From: Phycisphaerales bacterium
GTDB lineage: Bacteria > Planctomycetota > Phycisphaerae > Phycisphaerales > UBA1924
Assembly (NCBI GenBank): GCA_029260455.1
Contig: JAJDDF010000006.1
Location: 124,001-188,000 of the forward strand
DNA length: 64,000 nucleotides
Direction of reading: 5' to 3'
The translations under genes were made by a program, and so were the position numbers. Within the stretch, counting starts at the first letter, position 1, and the number at the start of each line of letters is the position of its first letter. The notes below the pieces were generated by a model. It was given only the letters and a program-made list of their open reading frames with translations. It was not told the origin of the DNA and made no database searches. This document shows positions 1-7,008 of this stretch, in pieces.

Positions 1-389
1 TGTTCTGCAGGGATAGAAGCCCGGGTGTACACGTCGACTTCGACGCGACCAAACTTTTCCTGCACCATTTCCTGAAAAGCCGCGACCACAGACAGCAAAC
101 GCATGAGGCGATCCTTGCGATTGAGCACCTGCAACGTGCGCAAGAGCAGATCGCTCAACTGTCCCTCGAACATCTTGCCCAGGGAACGTTCGCGTTCTGC
201 GACACTCAGGATTCGGCTGGCAAGAAACTCACTCAACTCTGCACTCTGGCGCGTGAGTTCAATCAGGTCGTCGCACTCGCCGGAGAGCTCTTCGAGGCGA
301 TCGCGCCCGCCCTCAGCTTCTGCAAGCTTGAAGACACTTTCCGCGTACACGCGGTCGACAGCTTCGGGGGGTGATTCATACAGCGGCAT
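1..389 (-). CDS. atpH: ATP synthase F1 delta subunit, 3' end cut off by window
   Basis: This is the delta subunit, which joins the F1 head to the peripheral b-subunit stalk. Read on the minus strand from an ATG at 389, about 129 codons are present; the rest lies beyond the window. The translation starts MPLYESPPEAVDRVYAESVF and continues with helices typical of the OSCP/delta family (a LAEAEGGRDRLEELSGE-type helix, then FLASRILSVAERE and LLRTLQVLNRKDRL). It begins 27 bases after atpF, the usual b-to-delta order, and is surely co-transcribed with the upstream atp genes. Identification rests on both sequence pattern and position. Confidence 0.9.
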   Translation of the reverse strand, partial: MPLYESPPEAVDRVYAESVFKLAEAEGGRDRLEELSGECDDLIELTRQSAELSEFLASRILSVAERERSLGKMFEGQLSDLLLRTLQVLNRKDRLMRLLSVVAAFQEMVQEKFGRVEVDVYTRASIPAE

Positions 390-416
390 TGCGCATCCTC
401 AATAACACTTCACGCA

Positions 417-1085
417 TCAGGCAGAAACGCCTGCACCTGCATACTCCGAAGAAATTTCCGCAAGCGTTTCCTCGACCAGTCGCGACTGATCACGCTCGTT
501 GATTTCACGTTGGAGAATCTTCTCCGCCACCGCGATCGAGAGTGTTGACGCTTCCTGATATATCTCAGCGAGCGCCGCACGTTTGGCGGCTTCGATATTC
601 CTTCTGGCGCTATCGCGCAGCTCGTTCAATTCTGTCTCCGCTTGCGATCGTAACTCAGCGGCAAGACGCGACTGTTCCGCCTTGGTCTGTTCGACCATCG
701 CGTTTGCTTCCGATTTCGCCTGCGCAAGCGAACGCTCATATTCCTTGAGCGCTTCATCGGCGCGTTTGCGAGCTTCTTCAGCGGCAAGAATCTCGCCACG
801 AATCTTCCCGTCGCGCTCATCAAGCCCCTTCAAGAGCTTGGGCCAGACCGCTTTGTACAAGATAAAAAACGCAACACCAAAGACCAGAATCGCCGTGATG
901 AACGATACCAGTTGGAAATCCAGCGGGTTGGGATCGCCCCCGGGAACGTGCGCTGCACCAGCAACATCATGGCTATCGACGGCATGGCCACCTGCAACAT
1001 CCTCCTCGGCGCCAAATGCGGCGCGCGCGAACAAGAGCACTGCAGAGCCAACACCAATTCGAATGCTATATCGGTTGAACATCAT
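417..1085 (-). CDS. atpF: ATP synthase F0 b subunit
   Basis: This is the peripheral stalk b subunit of the F-type ATP synthase. The 222-residue protein has a signal-peptide-like start ending near ARAAFGAEED, a short polar linker, one membrane helix at about residues 56-80 (FQLVSFITAILVFGVAFFIL) and a long charged coiled coil (DERDGKIRGEILAAEEARKR onward). Bacterial b subunits are usually near 160 residues and begin directly with the membrane helix, so the extra cleavable-looking N-terminus is notable; similar extensions occur in planctomycete ATP synthases. It lies between atpE and atpH. Confidence 0.95.
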   Translation of the reverse strand: MMFNRYSIRIGVGSAVLLFARAAFGAEEDVAGGHAVDSHDVAGAAHVPGGDPNPLDFQLVSFITAILVFGVAFFILYKAVWPKLLKGLDERDGKIRGEILAAEEARKRADEALKEYERSLAQAKSEANAMVEQTKAEQSRLAAELRSQAETELNELRDSARRNIEAAKRAALAEIYQEASTLSIAVAEKILQREINERDQSRLVEETLAEISSEYAGAGVSA

Positions 1086-1158
1086 TCACCCTCGAAAGGC
1101 GTCACGCACAACACCGGTTCGCACGATTGCGGACCGACACATGGCGGTGACAAATCGA

Positions 1159-1494
1159 TCAGATGAGGAAGATCGCCAAGAGGCCGACCACAACCGCGAA
1201 GAGGGTCGCACCTTCGACAAGCGCCGCTGTCAGAATCATGTTCGTACCGATCGTGCCCGCAGCCTCAGGCTGACGCGCGATCGCCTCGACCGCCGAGCCG
1301 CCGATGCGACCGATACCCGGCCCGCCGCCCATCACTGCAAGGCCCGCACCAAGACCGGCGCCGAGGCCCTTGCCGATCGCGGTCAGGCCATCACCTGTCG
1401 AGGTAACTGCATCCTGCGCGAGCGCCGGATCTGCAGCAACCAAGCTAAACGTTGCCATCGCAACACTACATCCAGCAATCTTCTTCACGTTCAT
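1159..1494 (-). CDS. atpE: ATP synthase F0 c subunit
   Basis: This is the proteolipid c subunit that forms the rotor ring. I place the start at the ATG at 1494 (111 residues) rather than the longer frame beginning at 1515, because GGAG lies 10 bases before 1494 and nothing similar precedes 1515. The protein begins with a signal-peptide-like stretch ending PALAQ, then two membrane helices rich in Gly/Ala joined by the polar ARQPE loop. The ion-binding acid is Glu94 in ALVEGATLF. The residue after it is Gly, not Ser/Thr, which fits proton rather than sodium coupling (inference). The preprotein-like N-terminus parallels atpF. Confidence 0.95.
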   Translation of the reverse strand: MNVKKIAGCSVAMATFSLVAADPALAQDAVTSTGDGLTAIGKGLGAGLGAGLAVMGGGPGIGRIGGSAVEAIARQPEAAGTIGTNMILTAALVEGATLFAVVVGLLAIFLI

Positions 1495-1610
1495 TGCTTC
1501 ATCGCTCCGTGTCATGCGGCGCTGTAGGCCGCGGTCAAACTGAAAGTTCAGGAACCAGATTCAACATGCTTTCTGCGGCAACTCGCCACATCGAGCACAC
1601 ATTGTTTTGT

Positions 1611-2564
1611 TCACGCGGTTACGGGCACCGCCAAGTCTTCAACATGCGACTCATCGCCGCCCGTATACGCCTCTGCCATTTCATCTTCGTGGTGCTCATG
1701 GTGGCGCAACTGCGCGATAAACACTGTGGTCAGGAACATGAAGATGAAGGCCTGCAGGAAGGCCACGAACAACTCAAGGAACATCAGGGGTACCGAAGCC
1801 ACAAACGCCACGAGCGTCACACCCGTGCCGCCCACAACGCCGAGCCCTTCAAAGGCAAGCACTGTGAACATAAGCAGCGTCGCAAGCAGTGTGTGCCCGG
1901 CGGTCATATTCGCAAACAGACGAATGGCAAGTGCGAAGGGCTTGATGAACATGCCCATGATTTCAACAGGCACCATGATGGGCGCCAGATACACAGGCGC
2001 TCCGCCCAGAAAGTGCTTTGCCCACCCCTTCAGGCCATTGCTGCGCAAGCCGCTGACTTGAATAATCACGAACGCGATAATCGCAAGCGCTGCGGTGACT
2101 GCGATGTTCGCTGTGGCGGTGCCGCCGATTATTGTTGCAAAATGAACACCCAACAACTTCCCTACCAGGTGCTGCATATCCATGAAAGGGACAAGGCCTA
2201 GAACGTTATTGTAGAGAATGAAAAAGAAGAGCGTGAGCAGATAGGGCAGGAACTTGTCCGTCGTATCACCAAGCTGCGGCCTGATGATCTGATCGCGCAG
2301 ATAGAGCACGATCACTTCGATCATCTGGGCAAACTTGCCCTTGGTCAGGTAGCGTTCATTGCCCTGGCTTTTCGGGCCCGTGGCGATCGCATCGGCCGCT
2401 TTCATGAGCGTGAAGACGAGCAGCGCCGCAACGATGACCATCGTCACCATGTTCATCGAGATGAGAGTCGACAACGGCCCGGAACTGTCACCGCTCACGA
2501 GCGCCTTGTCCACCACATGATCGAGTGGATTCGAACTCGCGAGCAAGACCATGACATCACCCAT
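1611..2564 (-). CDS. atpB: ATP synthase F0 a subunit
   Basis: This is the a subunit, which forms the proton half-channels facing the c ring. Several membrane helices are visible. The essential Arg lies in PFALAIRLFANMTAGH (about residue 215), with the conserved helix YNNVLGLVP further upstream. I chose ATG 2564, preceded by GGGAG 11 bases away; the open frame reaches a GTG at 2585 with no ribosome site, and ATG 2552 is another option. It lies between the AtpI-like gene and atpE as in typical atp operons. The 116-base gap before atpE is the widest in the operon. Confidence 0.95.
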   Translation of the reverse strand: MGDVMVLLASSNPLDHVVDKALVSGDSSGPLSTLISMNMVTMVIVAALLVFTLMKAADAIATGPKSQGNERYLTKGKFAQMIEVIVLYLRDQIIRPQLGDTTDKFLPYLLTLFFFILYNNVLGLVPFMDMQHLVGKLLGVHFATIIGGTATANIAVTAALAIIAFVIIQVSGLRSNGLKGWAKHFLGGAPVYLAPIMVPVEIMGMFIKPFALAIRLFANMTAGHTLLATLLMFTVLAFEGLGVVGGTGVTLVAFVASVPLMFLELFVAFLQAFIFMFLTTVFIAQLRHHEHHEDEMAEAYTGGDESHVEDLAVPVTA

Positions 2565-2606
2565 TACAACGAACACTCCCACCACAATCGTTGAAGACCC
2601 AACCGC

Positions 2607-3116
2607 TCATTCACTCAACTGCGAAGGTGCATCCTCACCCGTCACCGACCGCACATGAGCCGCATACACCGCGACTTCTGCCAACAGCGCCGCAAAGTGT
2701 CCCGCCGCGATCGCAAGGCCAAAGGCCAGCGGTCGTGGTTGGGTCGCGGAGTATATCAGCACCGCCAGAATCAGCACGCCCGCGAAGCTCACCCCCCGCC
2801 CGATGAGCCACACGAACGGCCACTTGCCCAGACGCCGCGGAGCCCAGGGGCGCATCGCCAGAATGCCCGCCCAATCCGCCAGCACCACCGCACCCACCCC
2901 AGCCCACGAAGCAGACGCCCAGGGGACCTTTGGCAATGGGGCAAATATCAGCACCGCAACCCACCCGATGGCCCCCACCATCACCGATGCCCCGAACGCT
3001 GCCAACATCAATCGCCCAAATGGCAGCGTGATCATGGGGCCAACATCGACCCGCATCATCGCAGGGGGGGGCGGAACAGGGTCAGATTGGGGCTGAGATT
3101 TTTCAGTGGTCATCAT
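2607..3116 (-). CDS. AtpI-like four-helix membrane protein of the atp operon
   Basis: About 169 residues with a proline-rich cytosolic N-terminus (PQSDPVPPPPA) and four membrane helices, roughly LMLAAFGASVMVGAIGWVAV, the VGAVVLADWAGIL region, SFAGVLILAVLIYSA and FAALLAEVAVYAAHV. It sits between atpZ and atpB, exactly where atpI stands in many bacteria, and AtpI proteins also have four helices. I therefore infer a divergent AtpI, a factor for c-ring assembly or magnesium handling, though I do not recognise the sequence itself. The start (ATG 3116 or 3113) overlaps the end of atpZ by 14 or 11 bases, implying translational coupling. Confidence 0.6.
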   Translation of the reverse strand: MMTTEKSQPQSDPVPPPPAMMRVDVGPMITLPFGRLMLAAFGASVMVGAIGWVAVLIFAPLPKVPWASASWAGVGAVVLADWAGILAMRPWAPRRLGKWPFVWLIGRGVSFAGVLILAVLIYSATQPRPLAFGLAIAAGHFAALLAEVAVYAAHVRSVTGEDAPSQLSE

Positions 3117-3399
3117 CAGACTCGGAATTGGGCTCAGATTGGCCTGGTTTTTTGGTGGATTCACGGGTCAGGACAAGGGCCCGGCGGATGAAGTTGTACC
3201 CGCTGCCGATCACCCCGACGATCGTGCAGATGATGATGGCCTTGGGCTTGGAGCCAAGCAGATAGTCGATGCCCCACCCGAGGAGCACCATGCCAATCAT
3301 GCCAAAGGCCAGCTCGCTGCCCATCGCGCTGAGCCGCCACATCCGCTGGGTCTCGCGCTGCTGGGCGGTTTGTTTCGAGGTGGGCCGATTGGGGAGCAT
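3103..3399 (-). CDS. atpZ: AtpZ/AtpI family F0F1 ATPase accessory protein
   Basis: A 98-residue protein of the ATPase gene1/AtpZ family. It has two membrane helices (about SELAFGMIGMVLLGWGIDYL and AIIICTIVGVIGSGYNFI) joined by a short LGSKPKA turn, with polar, acidic tails. It is the first gene of the atp operon on the minus strand, a usual place for this family. AtpZ partners AtpI in some bacteria in magnesium/calcium handling or in assembly of the c ring; that role is family knowledge and is not shown here. Confidence 0.8.
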   Translation of the reverse strand: MLPNRPTSKQTAQQRETQRMWRLSAMGSELAFGMIGMVLLGWGIDYLLGSKPKAIIICTIVGVIGSGYNFIRRALVLTRESTKKPGQSEPNSESDDDH

Positions 3400-3432
3400 G
3401 ATGCGCTACGATACTCTTCTTGTGAACCACTG

Positions 3433-3960
3433 ATGATCATCCCCACCGCGTATGCCGTGCTTGTCTGGATCATGCTGTACGCCCATCGCGGACGCTGGCA
3501 GGCCCTACTTCTTCTTTTGATATCCATGATCCCCCCCGCAGTGCTCACGGTGTCGTTGAGTTATGCCGCCCGTCAAGGGAACGACCTGCCGAGTGCCAAT
3601 TTTTTCATCAATAACCTCGCGGGCATGGGCATGATCTTTCATATTTTTACAGGAAGCTTTACGCTCATTCTCTTTTCCGTGGGACTGGTGATCGCCGTGC
3701 AAAAGCCGCGCCTGCACCATGCGTTCGAATGCACGGCCTGTGGCTACGACCTTGCGGGCAACGAAACCGGCGAATGCCCGGAATGCGCTGTGATGCTGAG
3801 CAATGACCAGATCAATCGCCTGGCGCGCACACCACAGCAGCCGCGTCATCCCGGCGGTGCCCCTGATTTTGCCAGTGATACCGATGCGGAAACTGCGGGC
3901 GCTCAGCACCTGCGCCCAAGGCGCATGCCTGCGCATCTCAGCACATCACGCACCGGTTGA
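3433..3960 (+). CDS. Membrane protein with C-terminal zinc-ribbon-like motif
   Basis: About 175 residues. Membrane helices occur near IIPTAYAVLVWIMLYA, QALLLLLISMIPPAVLTVSL and GMGMIFHIFTGSFTLILFSV. They are followed by a CTACGYDLAGNETGECPEC ribbon and a basic, low-complexity tail. Ribbons of the CxxCGYDL..CPEC form are frequent at the ends of planctomycete membrane proteins and are presumed to bind zinc. I start at ATG 3433; the frame stays open back to 3106, but that stretch is antisense to atpZ. It diverges from the atp operon and its end overlaps the DUF368 gene on the other strand by 15 bases. Function unknown. Confidence 0.65.
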   Translation: MIIPTAYAVLVWIMLYAHRGRWQALLLLLISMIPPAVLTVSLSYAARQGNDLPSANFFINNLAGMGMIFHIFTGSFTLILFSVGLVIAVQKPRLHHAFECTACGYDLAGNETGECPECAVMLSNDQINRLARTPQQPRHPGGAPDFASDTDAETAGAQHLRPRRMPAHLSTSRTG

Positions 3961-4986
3961 AGTGCGATCGCCATCTGTTGAAAGCGCCCCGAGGCGCGCC
4001 ACGCCGCCTGTGATGAGAAACCCGACGACCATCAAACCGAGTGAGCTTGCAACTTGCATCATGGTGGGCGAGAAAGCGCGCATCGGCCAATCTTGCTGGT
4101 CTTCAATGAGTGATGGCAATGATTCCGCAGTCACCTGTGCGCCTTTGAAGACACTTCCAATAGCAGGCTCGATGGCATCTCGGAAGGGATAGAGCCCGAG
4201 CACGGAACCGAGAAGCAACCCAAGCAAGAGGCCAAGTGTGAGCGCTTCGTATTTGTGCAGCATCCACTTGAGCAGATTGCTCACGCCGATCAGCCCAAGC
4301 GCTACACCAATCCCCACCGGCACGACCGTGGGCCATTCCGCAATCACTGCGCTGAAATCGCCTGCTTTCAAACCTTCTTTCACGCGATCGACCGACGCAA
4401 GGATCGGCACATACTGCCCAAGCACGAGGAGCAGGTATGCACCCGACACACCGGGAAGCACCATCGCACTCGCGCCCGCAGCACCCGCAAGTACAAAAAG
4501 GCCCATATTGCTTGTGCTGTTGGTGCCTGTGCTCGCAGTGAATGCCATGATGGCAAGCGCACCAAAGCCGATCGCTGCGCCAATCCATGTCGGTACGCTC
4601 TTCGTTGCGCCCGCGCCGCGGATCAAGTTCCAGACCATCGGCACACCGCCAAAGGTGAGCCCGATGAACAGCGAATACATGATCCACCGGTGATCGAGCA
4701 CCAGCCCCTTGAGCAGCCCTGCAAAGAGCAGTATTGCAACACCCCCCGCTGCGGCGACCGACGCCAACAACACCACAGAACGCATGCGAAACCTGAGCGT
4801 GGTCACTTCTGCAAGCGCTGTAATAACAGCGCGAAATATCCCCGCAGCAAGCAACATTGTCCCGCCCGAGATGCCCGGCACGAGATTGGCAAGCCCCATG
4901 AGAACCCCGCCAAAGGCGCCGCGCACCACAACTGAACTCATGTGGCCATCAATGTCATCCGTTTTTGCATTCTGCGTGCGTGACAT
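3946..4986 (-). CDS. DUF368 family polyprenyl-phosphate transporter (PopT-like)
   Basis: A polytopic inner-membrane protein of 346 residues. It carries the two family signatures, NLVPGISGGTMLLAAGI near the start and AMVLPGVSGAYLLLVLGQY in the middle, which are inverted-repeat hairpins characteristic of DUF368. Members of DUF368 (PopT) were shown to return undecaprenyl phosphate across the membrane for cell-wall and surface-glycan synthesis; applying that role here is by family. The N-terminal 15 residues are polar, so Met15 is an alternative start. It is followed on the same strand by no coupled gene. Confidence 0.85.
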   Translation of the reverse strand: MSRTQNAKTDDIDGHMSSVVVRGAFGGVLMGLANLVPGISGGTMLLAAGIFRAVITALAEVTTLRFRMRSVVLLASVAAAGGVAILLFAGLLKGLVLDHRWIMYSLFIGLTFGGVPMVWNLIRGAGATKSVPTWIGAAIGFGALAIMAFTASTGTNSTSNMGLFVLAGAAGASAMVLPGVSGAYLLLVLGQYVPILASVDRVKEGLKAGDFSAVIAEWPTVVPVGIGVALGLIGVSNLLKWMLHKYEALTLGLLLGLLLGSVLGLYPFRDAIEPAIGSVFKGAQVTAESLPSLIEDQQDWPMRAFSPTMMQVASSLGLMVVGFLITGGVARLGALSTDGDRTSTGA

Positions 4987-5005
4987 GATTCCACTTCTCG
5001 GCTTT

Positions 5006-5734
5006 CTAGAATGGAAAGATCACGCCGACGTACACCATCGCAGCATCGCGCGATGGATTGTCATCAGAGCCGGCGCTTGACCCATTGGAAAAGTGCTGCC
5101 AGCGCACGCCCGCATCCAGCCGCATCTGCCCATCACCGATGGGCCATGTTGCACCAAAGCCTGCCCGCGGTGTGAAGTCATAGCTCGTGCCGCCATCCGG
5201 CACTTCACCAGTAGCAAACAACATACCGATGCCCATCTCGGCGTACACCGTCATGCCTGAGCCATCGTCGTAGTTGCGCCCGCGATTGACAAAATGCCAC
5301 CTCGCCCCAAAATCAAAAGCACCCGAAGCCTCGTCACTGTCGTCCTGATAATGTCCCCACACTCCAAGTGAACCGTTCACCTCGAAATCCTGGGCGACGA
5401 ATCGATGCAGAGAAAGCCGGGCATTGATATCGGTGTTGTTGGGAGTAAAGGCAGCCCCACTCTGCAAACTCCACCATGTTGTGCCGGTGTCTCCATAGAT
5501 CGGTGCAGGAGATGGCGCAGGTGATGATGCACTTGATGTTGGTTCTGGCGCTGATCGTGCTTTCTGATGAACCAAATCACTCGGTTGAATGGCCGCGATT
5601 TCGGTGCGCATTGCCCCATAAGAGAGCGCCGTGCTCGTCGCAGAGTGACGGCCCGGTGCGCTCGCACACCCGGAGAAGTTCGCCGCCATCACCAATGCCC
5701 CGCCCGCGATTGTCACATTTCGAAGTGTCTGCAT
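5006..5734 (-). CDS. Lipoprotein with PagL-like acyloxyacyl hydrolase barrel
   Basis: A 242-residue exported protein. The N-terminus is a lipoprotein-type signal ending NFSGC, followed by a Ser/Pro linker (SSASSPAPSPAPI) and then beta-barrel-like strands with aromatic ends, finishing VYVGVIFPF. Near the end is RWQHFSNGSSAGSDDNPSRD, matching the H-x-S-N arrangement of the lipid A 3-O-deacylase PagL. I infer an outer-membrane barrel related to PagL. A lipidated N-terminus on such a barrel is unusual, and the lipobox is imperfect (F rather than L at -3), so the signal may instead be an ordinary one. Confidence 0.6.
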   Translation of the reverse strand: MQTLRNVTIAGGALVMAANFSGCASAPGRHSATSTALSYGAMRTEIAAIQPSDLVHQKARSAPEPTSSASSPAPSPAPIYGDTGTTWWSLQSGAAFTPNNTDINARLSLHRFVAQDFEVNGSLGVWGHYQDDSDEASGAFDFGARWHFVNRGRNYDDGSGMTVYAEMGIGMLFATGEVPDGGTSYDFTPRAGFGATWPIGDGQMRLDAGVRWQHFSNGSSAGSDDNPSRDAAMVYVGVIFPF

Positions 5735-5772
5735 TGGGCAGCACGCTACCCGCGAAGCTACAGTCTGTCATC

Positions 5773-6033
5773 TTGAGTGACCAATCCCCAATCTCGCCTG
5801 ACGAACGCGATCGCCTGCGTCAGATCGAAGAGCGCACCGCGTTCAATGAGCACACGACCGATTCATTGAATACGGAACTGCTCCGACTGGTCCGCGCCGT
5901 CGACACTCTCGCCGCCCGCATGGAACGCCTTGAAGGGCGATTGCGCACACTTGATGCGATGACAAGTGGCGAGCCGGATGCGAATGATCCGCTTGAGCGC
6001 CCGCCGCACAGCGCGGGGCCGCCGATATCGTAG
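5773..6033 (+). CDS. slyX: SlyX family protein
   Basis: A small coiled-coil protein. The core, RLRQIEERTAFNEHTTDSLN followed by LLRLVRAVDTLAARMERLEG, matches the SlyX pattern of two short heptad helices. The function of SlyX is not established. The start is uncertain: TTG 5773 gives 86 residues beginning MSDQSPISPDERDRL and avoids overlap with the divergent gene, while ATG 5695 would add 26 residues antisense to the PagL-like gene. Neither has a clear ribosome site. It ends three bases before the oppositely oriented permease gene. Confidence 0.65.
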   Translation: MSDQSPISPDERDRLRQIEERTAFNEHTTDSLNTELLRLVRAVDTLAARMERLEGRLRTLDAMTSGEPDANDPLERPPHSAGPPIS

Positions 6034-6036
6034 AAA

Positions 6037-7008
6037 CTACTCGATCCGCGGATCGACCCATCGATACATCACGTCCACCAGCAAGTTGAAGAACACCAAC
6101 ATGCCGGAAAAAATCAACGTCACCCCCATGATGACAAAGAGGTCTTTGCTGCGCACTGCATCAACAAAGTGCTGCCCCATGCCGGGAACATTGAAAACCA
6201 TCTCGACCACGAAGCTGCCCGTCATGGCAAACGCAGTTGCTGGGCCAAGGTAGCTCAAGACTGGCAGGAAAGCATTTTTCAGGGCGTGACGGAAGATCAC
6301 TGTGCGCTCGGGCAAACCCTTGGCCCGCGCTGTGCGCACATAATCTGAACCAAGCGTATCGATCATGCCCATGCGCGTGAGGCGCGCAATGTACGCTGCG
6401 AAAGGCAGACTCAACGTCAGCGCGGGCCACAGAATGTGTTGCGGGCCGCCCCAGCCGCCCACACTGCCCCATCCAAGCCACACCGGAAAAACAATCAACA
6501 GCACCGTACCGATGACAAAGCTTGGCAGGCTGATGCCGATGAGCGCCACGAGCAATGTGGACAAATCTATCCAACTGTTTGGGCGTATCGCACCGAGCAC
6601 GCCCGCTGTGACACCAAGACCCACCGCGATGATCATCGCGCTCAGCCCGAGCACAATCGACACGGGCAATGATGAACCAATGATTTCGTTGACATTCCAG
6701 TCTTCATATTTCAGTGATGGCCCAAGATTGAAGACATATGGCCCCGGGTTGCCCTCGGCGCCCTTCATGGTTTCCACCGTCCAGCGCAGCCCCGTCACGC
6801 GATAGAGATAGCGGTAATAGAACCGGTACGGACTGTCGAGATCATACTGGCGCTCAATGGCAGCGATCACCGCAGCGGGCGGCTGACGTCCTTCATCATT
6901 CACCACCGCTTCGCCGGGCAGCGCCCACGCAAGAACAAAGGTCACGGAATAAATCACCAGCAAAATGATCGGCAACTGCACAAGCCTTCGCGCGATCATG
7001 CTGATCAT
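6037..7008 (-). CDS. ABC transporter permease, OppB/DppB family
   Basis: A 323-residue inner-membrane permease of the peptide/nickel type. It has an N-terminal helix (RRLVQLPIILLVIYSVTFVL), a large periplasmic loop to about residue 105, and a permease domain with the EAA-type coupling loop (RTARAKGLPERTVIFRHALK). Its start codon overlaps the stop of the substrate-binding gene by four bases (ATGA), so the two are translationally coupled. No OppC-type second permease or OppD/OppF ATPase follows; the next gene converges from the other strand. A working importer must take those subunits from elsewhere. Confidence 0.9.
   Translation of the reverse strand: MISMIARRLVQLPIILLVIYSVTFVLAWALPGEAVVNDEGRQPPAAVIAAIERQYDLDSPYRFYYRYLYRVTGLRWTVETMKGAEGNPGPYVFNLGPSLKYEDWNVNEIIGSSLPVSIVLGLSAMIIAVGLGVTAGVLGAIRPNSWIDLSTLLVALIGISLPSFVIGTVLLIVFPVWLGWGSVGGWGGPQHILWPALTLSLPFAAYIARLTRMGMIDTLGSDYVRTARAKGLPERTVIFRHALKNAFLPVLSYLGPATAFAMTGSFVVEMVFNVPGMGQHFVDAVRSKDLFVIMGVTLIFSGMLVFFNLLVDVMYRWVDPRIE

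Noticed and set aside
583-1527. Long plus-strand frame across atpE and atpF
   Set aside because: Antisense to two certain ATP synthase genes and Ser/Arg-rich without any recognisable motif.
3106-3432. N-terminal extension of the zinc-ribbon membrane protein
   Set aside because: It is the mirror of atpZ on the other strand and has low-complexity composition; ATG 3433 starts a normal membrane helix.
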